From positions 1 to 7,244 of the forward strand of contig DASTMZ010000173.1 of assembly GCA_035713725.1 (NCBI GenBank): DNA of 7,244 nucleotides. The letters run 5' to 3'. The notes below the pieces were generated by a model. It ran no database searches and was not told the origin of the DNA. It was given only the letters and a program-made list of their open reading frames with translations. Both the position numbers and the translations under genes were made by a program. Origin of the DNA: DASQPR01 sp035713725 (GTDB taxonomy: Bacteria > Actinomycetota > Actinomycetes > Mycobacteriales > Micromonosporaceae). Numbering within the stretch: position 1 is the stretch's first letter; every line of letters begins with the position of its first letter. This document shows, piece by piece, positions 1 to 4,806 of the stretch.

Positions 1-2
1 AG

Positions 3-755
3 GTCGGCGCGGCTGCCGGTGGACCGCGCTGGCGACGGATCGCCGCGGCGGTGTTCACGCCGAAGCTGACCGCGGCGAACATGGTGATCGCGCTGCTGCT
101 CGGCGTGCTCGGCTTCGCGCTGATCGTTCAGGTGCGCAGCAACGCCAACGAGTCGACGCTCGCCAACGACCGGCCCGACGACCTGGTTCGGATTCTGTCC
201 GACCTCGACGCCCGCAAGGACCGGCTGACGACCGAGATCTCGTCGCTCCAGAACACCGTGCAGCAGCTCAATTCCGGTGCGCAGAGCCGGCAGGCGGCTC
301 TGGACGCGGCCGCGAAACGTGCCGACGAACTCGGCATCCTCGGCGGCACGCTGCCGGCCAAGGGCCCCGGTCTGGTCATCGATCTGATCCCGGCGAGCGG
401 TCAGCAGATTCCGGCGAACACCGTGCTGGACACCATCGAGGAACTGCGTGGCGCAGGCGCCGAGGCGATGCAGATCAGCGGTACGGGCTCCGCCGCCGTA
501 CGCGTTGTCGCATCGACGTATTTCACGGACACCACGGGTGGCGTGAACATCGACGGCGCCACGATCGGGGGAACGCTGTCGATCACGGTTATCGGCGACC
601 CGCAGACCATCCAGGCGGCGTTGTCCATCCCGGGCGGCGTCGACGACACGGTCCGCAACGACGGTGGAACGGTGTCCCTGCAGACCCCCGGCACGGTCGA
701 GGTCACCGCGCTGCATGAGCCGCAGGCGCTGCAGTATGCACATCCCGTCCCGTAG
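3..755 (+). CDS. DUF881 membrane-anchored protein, 5'-partial
   Basis: DUF881 family protein, probably anchored in the membrane with its main domain outside the cytoplasm. The frame is open to the left edge. The first possible start inside the window, GTG at 51, has no ribosome binding site, and the codons before it encode a basic stretch (GPRWRRIAAA) of the kind that precedes the membrane helix in this family. I therefore infer that the true start lies upstream. Counting from the GTG: one transmembrane segment at about residues 11-28, a polar coiled-coil-like segment at about 43-95 (DLVRILSDLDARKDRLTTEI and onward), then the DUF881 domain from about 100 to the end, with GPGLVIDLIP, VLDTIEELRGAGAEAM and GTLSITVIGDP. 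DUF881 genes sit beside small basic membrane protein (sbp) genes and near division genes in Gram-positives. It matches Rv1825 by position. The biochemical role is unknown. The stop is TAG at 753-755. Confidence 0.85.
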   Translation, partial: VGAAAGGPRWRRIAAAVFTPKLTAANMVIALLLGVLGFALIVQVRSNANESTLANDRPDDLVRILSDLDARKDRLTTEISSLQNTVQQLNSGAQSRQAALDAAAKRADELGILGGTLPAKGPGLVIDLIPASGQQIPANTVLDTIEELRGAGAEAMQISGTGSAAVRVVASTYFTDTTGGVNIDGATIGGTLSITVIGDPQTIQAALSIPGGVDDTVRNDGGTVSLQTPGTVEVTALHEPQALQYAHPVP

Positions 756-778
756 CCAGCGCGGGCGCCGATGAGCCG

Positions 779-784
779 TATGCT
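779..784 (+). promoter_or_regulatory. possible -10 box (TATGCT) for gcvH, inside a small palindrome
   Basis: TATGCT fits the actinobacterial SigA -10 pattern TANNNT and lies 54 bp before the gcvH start. No convincing -35 is seen at 17-18 bp upstream. The box overlaps a 6-bp inverted repeat, GCCGTA (775-780) and TACGGC (786-791), with a 5-nt loop. The repeat could be an operator, an RNA hairpin or chance. The call is tentative. Confidence 0.3.
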
Positions 785-838
785 CTACGGCGTCAGCGGC
801 TGCTCTGCCGCATCAGCGACGCCAGAAAAGGATGCCGC

Positions 839-1216
839 GTGATTCCCGACGATCTGCATTACACCTCCGACCACGAGTGGGTGGCCGCCGGCTCGCCCGC
901 CCGGAAGGTCGGCATCACGGACTACGCGCAGGACGCGCTCGGGGACATCGTCTACGTGCAACTGCCGGACGAGGGGACCGCGGTCGAGGCCGGTCAGGCA
1001 TTCGGCGAGATCGAGTCCACCAAGAGCGTCTCGGAGATCTACGCGCCGATCAGCGGCGCCGTCTCGGCGCGCAACGATCGGCTGGCCGACGAACCCGAGC
1101 TGATCAATTCGGATCCGTACGGCGACGGCTGGCTCGTGGAGATCACACCGACCGACGACACCGACGTGACCGGGCTGCTGGACGCCGAGGCTTATCGGGC
1201 GCTCACCTCGGACTGA
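839..1216 (+). CDS. gcvH: Glycine cleavage system H protein
   Basis: H protein (125 aa) of the cytoplasmic glycine cleavage complex. Its lipoyl arm takes the methylamine group from GcvP, passes it to GcvT and is re-oxidised by lipoamide dehydrogenase. The whole chain is a lipoyl-domain fold of normal family length: DHEWV near the N terminus (11-15), VGITDYAQDALGDIVYVQLP at 24-43, the lipoylation site EIESTKSVSEIYAPISG with the acceptor lysine at residue 62, then the NSDPYGDGWL motif common to H proteins. The start is GTG 839, because AAGGA at 828-832 lies 6 nt upstream and the chain begins with the usual MIPDDLHYTSDHEW. It is transcribed alone or with the downstream FHA gene, although that gene has its own promoter. 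The partner gcvP lies 3.6 kb downstream, and no gcvT is in the window. Confidence 0.97.
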   Translation: MIPDDLHYTSDHEWVAAGSPARKVGITDYAQDALGDIVYVQLPDEGTAVEAGQAFGEIESTKSVSEIYAPISGAVSARNDRLADEPELINSDPYGDGWLVEITPTDDTDVTGLLDAEAYRALTSD

Positions 1217-1232
1217 CCGTGGGCGCGTCCGG

Positions 1233-1262
1233 TTGACCCTATGATCGGCGCGTCGTTAGGCT
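1233..1262 (+). promoter_or_regulatory. SigA-type promoter for the garA-like gene
   Basis: TTGACC (1233-1238), an 18-bp spacer and TAGGCT (1257-1262) make a good actinobacterial housekeeping promoter. Transcription would start at about 1268-1270, giving a leader of about 125 nt before the ATG at 1394. It begins 17 bp after the gcvH stop, so the FHA gene need not depend on gcvH transcription. Confidence 0.6.
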
Positions 1263-1381
1263 CGCTGCGTCGACCGGAAACATTCCAGGTCGAGCGCAGG
1301 CCGACCGGTCCGGCGTGGGGGGAGCACCGACGGAGCCGATTCTCGCGTCCGCCGGCTTGTCAGGTAGCAGCCGATTTCTGT

Positions 1382-1388
1382 GAGGTGG
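1382..1388 (+). promoter_or_regulatory. ribosome binding site deciding the garA-like start
   Basis: GAGGTGG lies 5 nt before ATG 1394. It sets the start there rather than at the in-frame ATG 1241, which falls inside the promoter and has no binding site. Confidence 0.7.
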
Positions 1389-1393
1389 TAGCG

Positions 1394-1837
1394 ATGACGC
1401 GCCCCGACGACGAGTTCCCGCCGCTCGACGTCACGTCGACGCTGCATCTCGGTGCACTCGACGACGTCCTGGAGGGCAGCGACGGCGATGTTGCGCCCAG
1501 CCGCGTGGCCGGCACGCTGCCACCCGGCACCGCCCTGCTGGTGGTACGCCGCGGCCCGAACGCCGGCGCCCGCTTCCTCTTGGATCACGACGTGACCACG
1601 AGCGGCCGGCATCCCGACAGCGACATATTCCTCGACGACGTGACGGTGTCCCGCCGGCACGCCGAGTTCCATCGCGACAACGCCACCTTCACGGTGCGCG
1701 ACGTCGGCAGCCTCAACGGCACGTACGTGAACCGGGAACGCGTCGAGGCGGCCACCCTCTCCAACGGCGACGAGGTGCAGATCGGAAAGTTCCGGCTGGT
1801 GCTGATCGCCGGACCACGTCCGGACGAAGGGGCGTGA
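1394..1837 (+). CDS. garA: FHA-domain metabolic regulator, GarA/OdhI family
   Basis: Cytoplasmic phosphothreonine-binding switch protein (147 aa). In this family the unphosphorylated protein binds 2-oxoglutarate dehydrogenase, glutamate dehydrogenase and glutamate synthase. Phosphorylation of an N-terminal threonine by PknB or PknG makes the FHA domain bind its own tail and let go. Visible here: a disordered acidic N-terminal tail, then an FHA domain at about 45-142 with GRHPDSDIFLDDVTVSRRHA (71-90; R72, S86, R87, H89) and DVGSLNGTYVNRE (103-115; N108), almost identical to GarA. The tail motif is DVTSTL (12-17), where mycobacterial GarA has ETTSVF. By alignment Thr14 matches the PknB-type Thr22 of GarA, while the PknG-type Thr21 position is Val13. 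Thr16 is another possible acceptor. Leu17 at +3 from Thr14 fits FHA preference. It lies between gcvH and ftsR as in mycobacteria. Confidence 0.93.
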   Translation: MTRPDDEFPPLDVTSTLHLGALDDVLEGSDGDVAPSRVAGTLPPGTALLVVRRGPNAGARFLLDHDVTTSGRHPDSDIFLDDVTVSRRHAEFHRDNATFTVRDVGSLNGTYVNRERVEAATLSNGDEVQIGKFRLVLIAGPRPDEGA

Positions 1838-1880
1838 GCACAACCGGCGGACACCTGCACGGGCGACAGGCACGCCGGCG

Positions 1881-2711
1881 ATGACCGCCGCGACCGCGCC
1901 CGAGCCGATGGGCCGCCGGAGTGTGTCACCGCGAGCGGCCGTCGCGGCCGATGCGTCGTCGCCGCCGGCATTGGTCACCATCGGCGAAGTGCTTGCGCGG
2001 CTGCGCGAGGACTTCCCAGACGTCACGATCTCGAAGCTTCGGTTCCTCGAGGCCGAGGGCCTCGTCGAGCCGCGACGGACGCCGGCCGGCTATCGCAAAT
2101 ACAGTGCCGCCGACATCGCGCGCCTGCGGTACGTGCTCGGCGCGCAGCGCGATCGGTTCCTGCCGTTACGCGTGATCCGTGAACAGCTCGACGCGATGGA
2201 TCGCGAGCCGGACGCGTCCGTCGGACCGTGGACGGCTGTTGAGCAGACGAACGGAGCCGGCGCGCCGCGGTCTGCGCCGGAACAGCGGGACGGTGTCGGC
2301 GGGCGCGCTGCCGGCGAAAGCATCGCGGAAGCGGGTTCCCGGGCCAGGTTCAGTCGCGACGAAGTGCTGACCCGTTGCGGGCTGACCGACGAGATGCTGA
2401 CCGAACTCGAGGCGACCGGTCTTCTCGGTGCGCGCACGCCGGGGTGGTACGACGGCGACGCGCTCGTGGTCGCACAGGTGGCCGCCGCGTTCGCCGGCTA
2501 CGGACTCGCACCGCGGCACCTACGCGCATACCGCGCAGGCGCCGATCGTGAGGTTGGCGTGTTCGCGCAACTGCTCGCGCCACTGCAGCGTGCGTCGACG
2601 GCGGCCGGACGGTCGCGAGCCGTCGACGTGGCGCGTGAGTTGACGACCTTGTCCCAACAACTGCACGGCGCACTCGTACGCATTGGCCTCCGCGACGAAC
2701 TCGGTGGCTGA
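1881..2711 (+). CDS. ftsR: MerR-family regulator, FtsR/Rv1828 type
   Basis: DNA-binding regulator (276 aa) homologous to M. tuberculosis Rv1828 and Corynebacterium FtsR, the latter reported to activate ftsZ. The N-terminal winged helix-turn-helix spans about 31-105: LVTIGEVLARLREDFPDVTI, then SKLRFLEAEGLVEPRRTPAG (51-70), YRKYSAADIARLRYVLGAQR (71-90) and a helix ending near 106. A Pro/Gly/Ala-rich linker (about 107-155) varies in this family. The C-terminal helical domain (156-276) includes FSRDEVLTRCGLTDEMLTEL, PRHLRAYRAGADREVGVFAQ and a final LSQQLHGALVRIGLRDEL. No cysteine or metal-site pattern of classical MerR sensors is seen. The start ATG 1881 has only a weak binding site (AGG near 1868). 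GTG 1923 is worse placed. The gene begins 43 bp after the garA-like gene with no promoter that I can see, so co-transcription is likely. It is slightly longer than Rv1828 (about 247 aa), mostly in the N-terminal tail and linker. Confidence 0.9.
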   Translation: MTAATAPEPMGRRSVSPRAAVAADASSPPALVTIGEVLARLREDFPDVTISKLRFLEAEGLVEPRRTPAGYRKYSAADIARLRYVLGAQRDRFLPLRVIREQLDAMDREPDASVGPWTAVEQTNGAGAPRSAPEQRDGVGGRAAGESIAEAGSRARFSRDEVLTRCGLTDEMLTELEATGLLGARTPGWYDGDALVVAQVAAAFAGYGLAPRHLRAYRAGADREVGVFAQLLAPLQRASTAAGRSRAVDVARELTTLSQQLHGALVRIGLRDELGG

Positions 2712-2721
2712 GTTCGCGCAG

Positions 2722-2741
2722 TGATCGAGGCGGATCGATCA
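2722..2741 (+). terminator. hairpin just after ftsR, possible weak terminator
   Basis: TGATCGA (2722-2728) and TCGATCA (2735-2741) form a perfect 7-bp stem with a 6-nt loop, 11 bp after the ftsR stop. There is no T-tract after it, so it is not a classical intrinsic terminator. It may be a T-less hairpin terminator or a 3'-end stabiliser. Confidence 0.3.
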
Positions 2742-2894
2742 AGCCGCTCGTGTTTGCACCGGAACGTACAAAACCGTCGACCGGTACGACGTCGGGCGCA
2801 CGCCCGGCCCGGTGGCCAGCGGTGTCGTACGCTCGGAATGTGCGCACGGTGCGACGCTGTCATCACGCCCGTGTAGCGTGCAGAGTGAGAGTCG

Positions 2895-2973
2895 AGGCAC
2901 GTAGGGTCAACGTACGTAGGCTCAAGGCAAGTAGGGGTAAAGGCACGCAGGGTCAAGGCAAGTAGGCGAGTCA
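2895..2973 (+). repeat. five 15-bp direct repeats upstream of the DUF151 gene
   Basis: Consensus AGGCAMGTAGGSTCA, repeated head to tail: 2895-2909 AGGCACGTAGGGTCA, 2910-2924 ACGTACGTAGGCTCA, 2925-2939 AGGCAAGTAGGGGTA, 2941-2955 AGGCACGCAGGGTCA and 2956-2973 AGGCAAGTAGGCGAGTCA (the last with a 3-bp insertion). One extra A separates units 3 and 4. The array ends 1 bp before the GGAGG of the next gene, so it lies in the 5' leader or over the promoter. No open frame through it looks like a protein. It may be a set of binding sites for a regulator, or an RNA leader element. Confidence 0.8.
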
Positions 2974-2986
2974 CGGAGGCAATTCG

Positions 2987-3451
2987 GTGCGCGAGCTGAG
3001 CGTGGTGGGGGTTCGGGTCGAGCTGCCCTCTAACCAGCCGATCGTGCTGCTCAAGGAGGTCGACGGCGACCGCTACCTGCCGATCTGGATCGGCGCCGTG
3101 GAAGCGACCGCGATCGCGTACGAGCAGCAGGGGGTCAAGCCGCCGCGGCCTTTGACGCACGACCTGATGCGCGACATCCTCACCGCGCTAAACGCACCCC
3201 TGCGCGCTGTCGAGATCATGGAGCTTAAGGACAACGTCTACTTCGCCGACCTGTTGCTCGGTGACGGAGTCCGCGTCTCGGCGCGGCCGAGCGACTCGAT
3301 TGCCCTCGCACTCCGCGTCGGTGCGCCGATCCGGTGCGCCGAGCAGATCCTGACCGACGTCGGCATCGTCATTCCGGACGAGCAGGAAGACGAGGTCGAG
3401 AAGTTCCGTGAGTTCCTCGAACAGGTGACGCCAGAGGACTTCGCCGGCTGA
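2987..3451 (+). CDS. DUF151 bifunctional nuclease-family protein
   Basis: Single-domain DUF151 (bifunctional nuclease, BFN) protein of 154 aa. Some members of the family have nuclease activity, but the substrate and role in actinobacteria are not settled. It is presumably cytoplasmic. Family signatures visible: N-terminal MRELSVVGVRVELPSNQPIV, then LPIWIGAVEATAIAYEQQGV (31-50), RPLTHDLMRDIL (54-65), YFADLLL (85-91) and the RPSDSIALALRVGAPI stretch (100-115). An acidic C-terminal tail (DEQEDEVEKFREFLEQV) ends in PEDFAG. The start is GTG 2987, with GGAGG at 2975-2979 spaced by 7 nt. It lies between two MerR genes, as Rv1829 does between Rv1828 and Rv1830, and is flanked on both sides by 15-bp repeat arrays. 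I see no strong promoter. TAGCGT at 2874-2879 is a possible -10 without a -35. Confidence 0.92.
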   Translation: MRELSVVGVRVELPSNQPIVLLKEVDGDRYLPIWIGAVEATAIAYEQQGVKPPRPLTHDLMRDILTALNAPLRAVEIMELKDNVYFADLLLGDGVRVSARPSDSIALALRVGAPIRCAEQILTDVGIVIPDEQEDEVEKFREFLEQVTPEDFAG

Positions 3452-3455
3452 GCGC

Positions 3456-3545
3456 CGGTTCACTCAGAGCTCTCTCGCCAAGAGCGGCCTCACCGACGTC
3501 CGGTTCATCAAGAGCCAGCTCACTGAGAGCCGCCTCAGACGTGTC
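3456..3545 (+). repeat. six degenerate 15-bp repeats directly after the DUF151 gene
   Basis: The units start at 3456 (CGGTTCACTCAGAGC), 3471 (TCTCTCGCCAAGAGC), 3486 (GGCCTCACCGACGTC), 3501 (CGGTTCATCAAGAGC), 3516 (CAGCTCACTGAGAGC) and 3531 (CGCCTCAGACGTGTC). TC at unit positions 5-6 and C at position 15 are constant; AGAGC ends four of the six. Units 1/4, 2/5 and 3/6 match best, so the array is also two 45-bp super-units (3456-3500 and 3501-3545). It begins 5 nt after the DUF151 stop. Read from 3456 it encodes a five-residue periodicity, RFTQS SLAKS GLTDV RFIKS QLTES RLRRV, that resembles pentapeptide repeats. Confidence 0.65.
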
Positions 3546-3725
3546 TTGCGCCGGCGCAGCGATCGGCGCACGGGCGGCAAACCGGTCGCGGCGGCGGGCA
3601 CTACACGCGCCGCGCAGGGCTCACACGGCGTCCGTTCGCTCACAACGCGTCGATTCGCGCGCATCGGGTCGCCAACGCGACTGGTTCTGCACTAGACATG
3701 AAACCGTGGCGCGTCCGGCGTGTCG

Positions 3726-3756
3726 TTCGGCGTCCGGATGGACGGCGGACGCCGGA
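3726..3756 (+). promoter_or_regulatory. stem-loop / inverted repeat upstream of the second MerR gene
   Basis: CGGCGTCCG (3728-3736) and CGGACGCCG (3746-3754) are perfect complements. The stem extends by a G-T and a T-A pair to 11 bp, with a 9-nt loop. It ends 4 bp before TACGCT (3761-3766) and covers the place where a -35 would be. It could be an operator controlling that promoter, possibly for the MerR protein itself, or a T-less terminator for the upstream gene. Confidence 0.4.
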
Positions 3757-3760
3757 GCGC

Positions 3761-3766
3761 TACGCT
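3761..3766 (+). promoter_or_regulatory. possible -10 box (TACGCT) for the second MerR gene
   Basis: TACGCT fits TANNNT. The -35 region at 3737-3743 has no TTGAC-like hexamer and lies within the stem-loop. Weak evidence, based on the -10 match and its position alone. Confidence 0.3.
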
Positions 3767-3855
3767 GACCGGACGGGAATCGCCAGCCGGCTCAATATCT
3801 CGGCCGGGGTGTCTGCCCGCCGCCCGAGTCCGGCGGCTGGGCGCAGTTGCGAGGT

Positions 3856-3861
3856 GGGAGG
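3856..3861 (+). promoter_or_regulatory. ribosome binding site deciding the second MerR start
   Basis: GGGAGG lies 7 nt before GTG 3869. It supports a 212-aa protein rather than the longer reading from ATG 3698, which has no binding site and would run through the stem-loop and promoter region. Confidence 0.75.
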
Positions 3862-3868
3862 TCGTGAC

Positions 3869-4507
3869 GTGCAGGATCCGCGGAACCTGGCCGAATCGAC
3901 CAGTGTTGGCGCTTTCACCGCCGAGCAACTCCCGATCGGCGACAACGACTCGTCGTTCGCCGACGGCGGAGTCTCCGAGGGCGGAGTCTCCGAGGGTGAG
4001 GAATTCGGCTACCGCGGCGTCACGGCGTGCAACGCGGTAGCGATCAGCTACCGCCAGCTGGACTACTGGGCGCGGACCGGCTTGGTGGTGCCGAGCATCC
4101 GCGACGCGTCGGGCTCCGGCACGCAGCGGCTCTACTCCTTCCGCGACATGGTGGTGCTCAAGGTCGTCAAACGACTGCTCGACGCCGGTGTGTCGCTGCA
4201 GAACATCCGCAAGGCGATCGAGGTGCTGCGCTCCCGCGGAGCGAGCGATCTCGCCGACATCACCCTCATCTCGGACGGCACGACGGTTTACGAATGCCGG
4301 TCGCCCGAGGAGGTCGTCGACCTGTTGCAGGGTGGGCAGGGAGTGTTCGGCATCGCGATCAGCGGCGCGTTCCGGGAGATCCAAGGTTCGCTCGCCGAGC
4401 TGCCGGCGGAGCCGGTTGCCGACTCAGAGGCCACCACCTCCGCACAGCCAACGGCGGTGGCCGGCGACGAGCTCGCCGCGCGCCGCGCACGCCGCCGGGC
4501 AGGCTGA
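3869..4507 (+). CDS. MerR-family regulator, Rv1830/McdR type
   Basis: Putative DNA-binding regulator (212 aa from GTG 3869), positional and sequence match to M. tuberculosis Rv1830, whose mycobacterial homologue has been linked to cell division control. An acidic, probably disordered tail (1-48) precedes the MerR winged helix-turn-helix at about 49-121: YRGVTACNAVAISYRQLDYW, ARTGLVVPSIRDASGSGTQR, LYSFRDMVVLKVVKRLLDAG and VSLQNIRKAIEVLRSRGA. A compact C-terminal region follows (DLADITLISDGTTVYECRSP; EEVVDLLQGGQGVFGIAISG) and then an Ala/Arg-rich end (RRARRRAG). Unlike the ftsR-type gene, it keeps the QLDYWARTGLVVPS form of recognition region typical of Rv1830. The tail contains a perfect 15-bp duplication that encodes GGVSE twice. 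The promoter may be TACGCT at 3761. The product could control its own gene or neighbours through the upstream inverted repeat (inference). Confidence 0.9.
   Translation: MQDPRNLAESTSVGAFTAEQLPIGDNDSSFADGGVSEGGVSEGEEFGYRGVTACNAVAISYRQLDYWARTGLVVPSIRDASGSGTQRLYSFRDMVVLKVVKRLLDAGVSLQNIRKAIEVLRSRGASDLADITLISDGTTVYECRSPEEVVDLLQGGQGVFGIAISGAFREIQGSLAELPAEPVADSEATTSAQPTAVAGDELAARRARRRAG
3965..3994 (+). repeat. perfect 15-bp tandem duplication in the MerR coding region
   Basis: GGCGGAGTCTCCGAG occurs twice without a gap (3965-3979 and 3980-3994). It is in frame and encodes GGVSE GGVSE at residues 33-42, in the acidic tail before the DNA-binding domain. The identity of the copies points to recent slippage. 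Confidence 0.9.
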
Positions 4508-4598
4508 TCCGCCCGTTCGCGGCGCTGTGATGGCCGCACCGCCGGCACGTGGACGTCGCCGCAAGGTGTCGCGGCCAGTCGCGGAGCGCCCGCTGCGG

Positions 4599-4604
4599 TA
4601 GTCT
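4599..4604 (+). promoter_or_regulatory. possible -10 box (TAGTCT) for the riboswitch-gcvP transcript
   Basis: TAGTCT fits TANNNT and would start transcription at about 4611, some 10 nt before the first riboswitch stem. That spacing is what a leader promoter needs. No good -35 is visible at 17-18 bp upstream, which is common in actinobacteria. The rest of 4508-4598 shows only short GC-rich inverted repeats. Confidence 0.45.
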
Positions 4605-4620
4605 GTAATCGCCGATCACC

Positions 4621-4700
4621 CGCGCGGGAGAGACCATGCGTTGGCATGGCGCCGAAGGGGCAATTCCTCCCCGGAACCTCTCAGGCAAAAGGACCGCACG
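4621..4700 (+). promoter_or_regulatory. glycine riboswitch aptamer in the gcvP leader
   Basis: Matches the glycine riboswitch core. GGGAGAGA at 4626-4633; stem CCATGC (4634-4639) with GCATGG (4644-4649); the conserved GCCGAAGGGGCAA (4651-4663), whose GGGG pairs with CCCC (4669-4672); then CCTCTCAGGCAAAAGGAC (4677-4694), the hallmark 3' core. The closing stem P1 pairs CGCGCGG (4621-4627) with CCGCACG (4694-4700), six of seven pairs. Glycine binding should change expression of gcvP, usually turning it on when glycine is abundant. There is no hairpin followed by a T-tract before the start codon, so control by Rho or at translation is more likely than an intrinsic terminator (inference). Confidence 0.93.
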
Positions 4701-4710
4701 CGGCAGGCAT

Positions 4711-4761
4711 CTCTGGAGCGGGCAGCATCTCCGATGGCGAGCCATCGGATGGACGACAGAG
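4711..4761 (+). promoter_or_regulatory. degenerate second ('ghost') glycine aptamer
   Basis: CTCTGGAG at 4711 is the sequence that normally opens the second aptamer of tandem glycine riboswitches. CTCTG (4711-4715) pairs with CAGAG (4757-4761), enclosing a 9-bp hairpin, TCCGATGGC (4730-4738) and GCCATCGGA (4741-4749). The binding core (CCGAAGG...CAGGNAAAAGGAC) is missing. This fits single-aptamer glycine riboswitches that keep a ghost aptamer to stabilise the first. GGACG (4751-4755) can also pair with CGTCC (4771-4775), a stem that cannot coexist with the CTCTG/CAGAG stem. Confidence 0.6.
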
Positions 4762-4806
4762 GGGGAGGGCCGTCCGAGACGTATACACCGCGCTGGGAGC
4801 CCGACC

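Larger units (their letters stand above)
3452..3868 (+). other. 417-bp gene-less region between the DUF151 and second MerR genes
   Basis: No convincing gene on either strand. It holds, in order: a 15-bp repeat array (3456-3545); a stretch of unremarkable GC-rich sequence (about 3546-3695) that continues the same open frame with no start codon before the repeats; an 11-bp stem-loop (3726-3756); a TACGCT hexamer (3761-3766) that could be the -10 of the next gene; and a ribosome binding site at 3856-3861. If transcription starts near 3773, the MerR mRNA has a leader of about 95 nt. Confidence 0.6.

Noticed and set aside
832..1236. 134-codon frame overlapping gcvH
   Set aside because: Arg-rich shadow frame; gcvH in the other frame is unmistakable.
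1241..1393. Longer N terminus for the garA-like gene from ATG 1241
   Set aside because: It would translate through the TTGACC-N18-TAGGCT promoter, has no ribosome binding site and adds residues absent from the family. GAGGTGG supports ATG 1394.
1256..2026. 256-codon minus-strand frame across the garA and ftsR starts
   Set aside because: Antisense to two recognisable genes, with low-complexity composition and no family motifs.
2750..2965. 71-codon frame between ftsR and the DUF151 gene
   Set aside because: No ribosome binding site, Arg-rich, and it ends in the 15-bp repeat array.
2895..3545. CRISPR array
   Set aside because: The repeats are 15 bp, adjoining without unique spacers, and no cas genes are present.
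3698..3868. Longer N terminus for the second MerR gene from ATG 3698
   Set aside because: The extra residues are Arg-rich and unlike the family, and the segment contains the stem-loop and promoter-like box. GGGAGG before GTG 3869 is far better.
4730..4749. Intrinsic terminator in the gcvP leader
   Set aside because: The 9-bp hairpin is strong but is followed by purine-rich sequence with no T-tract. It fits better as part of the ghost aptamer.
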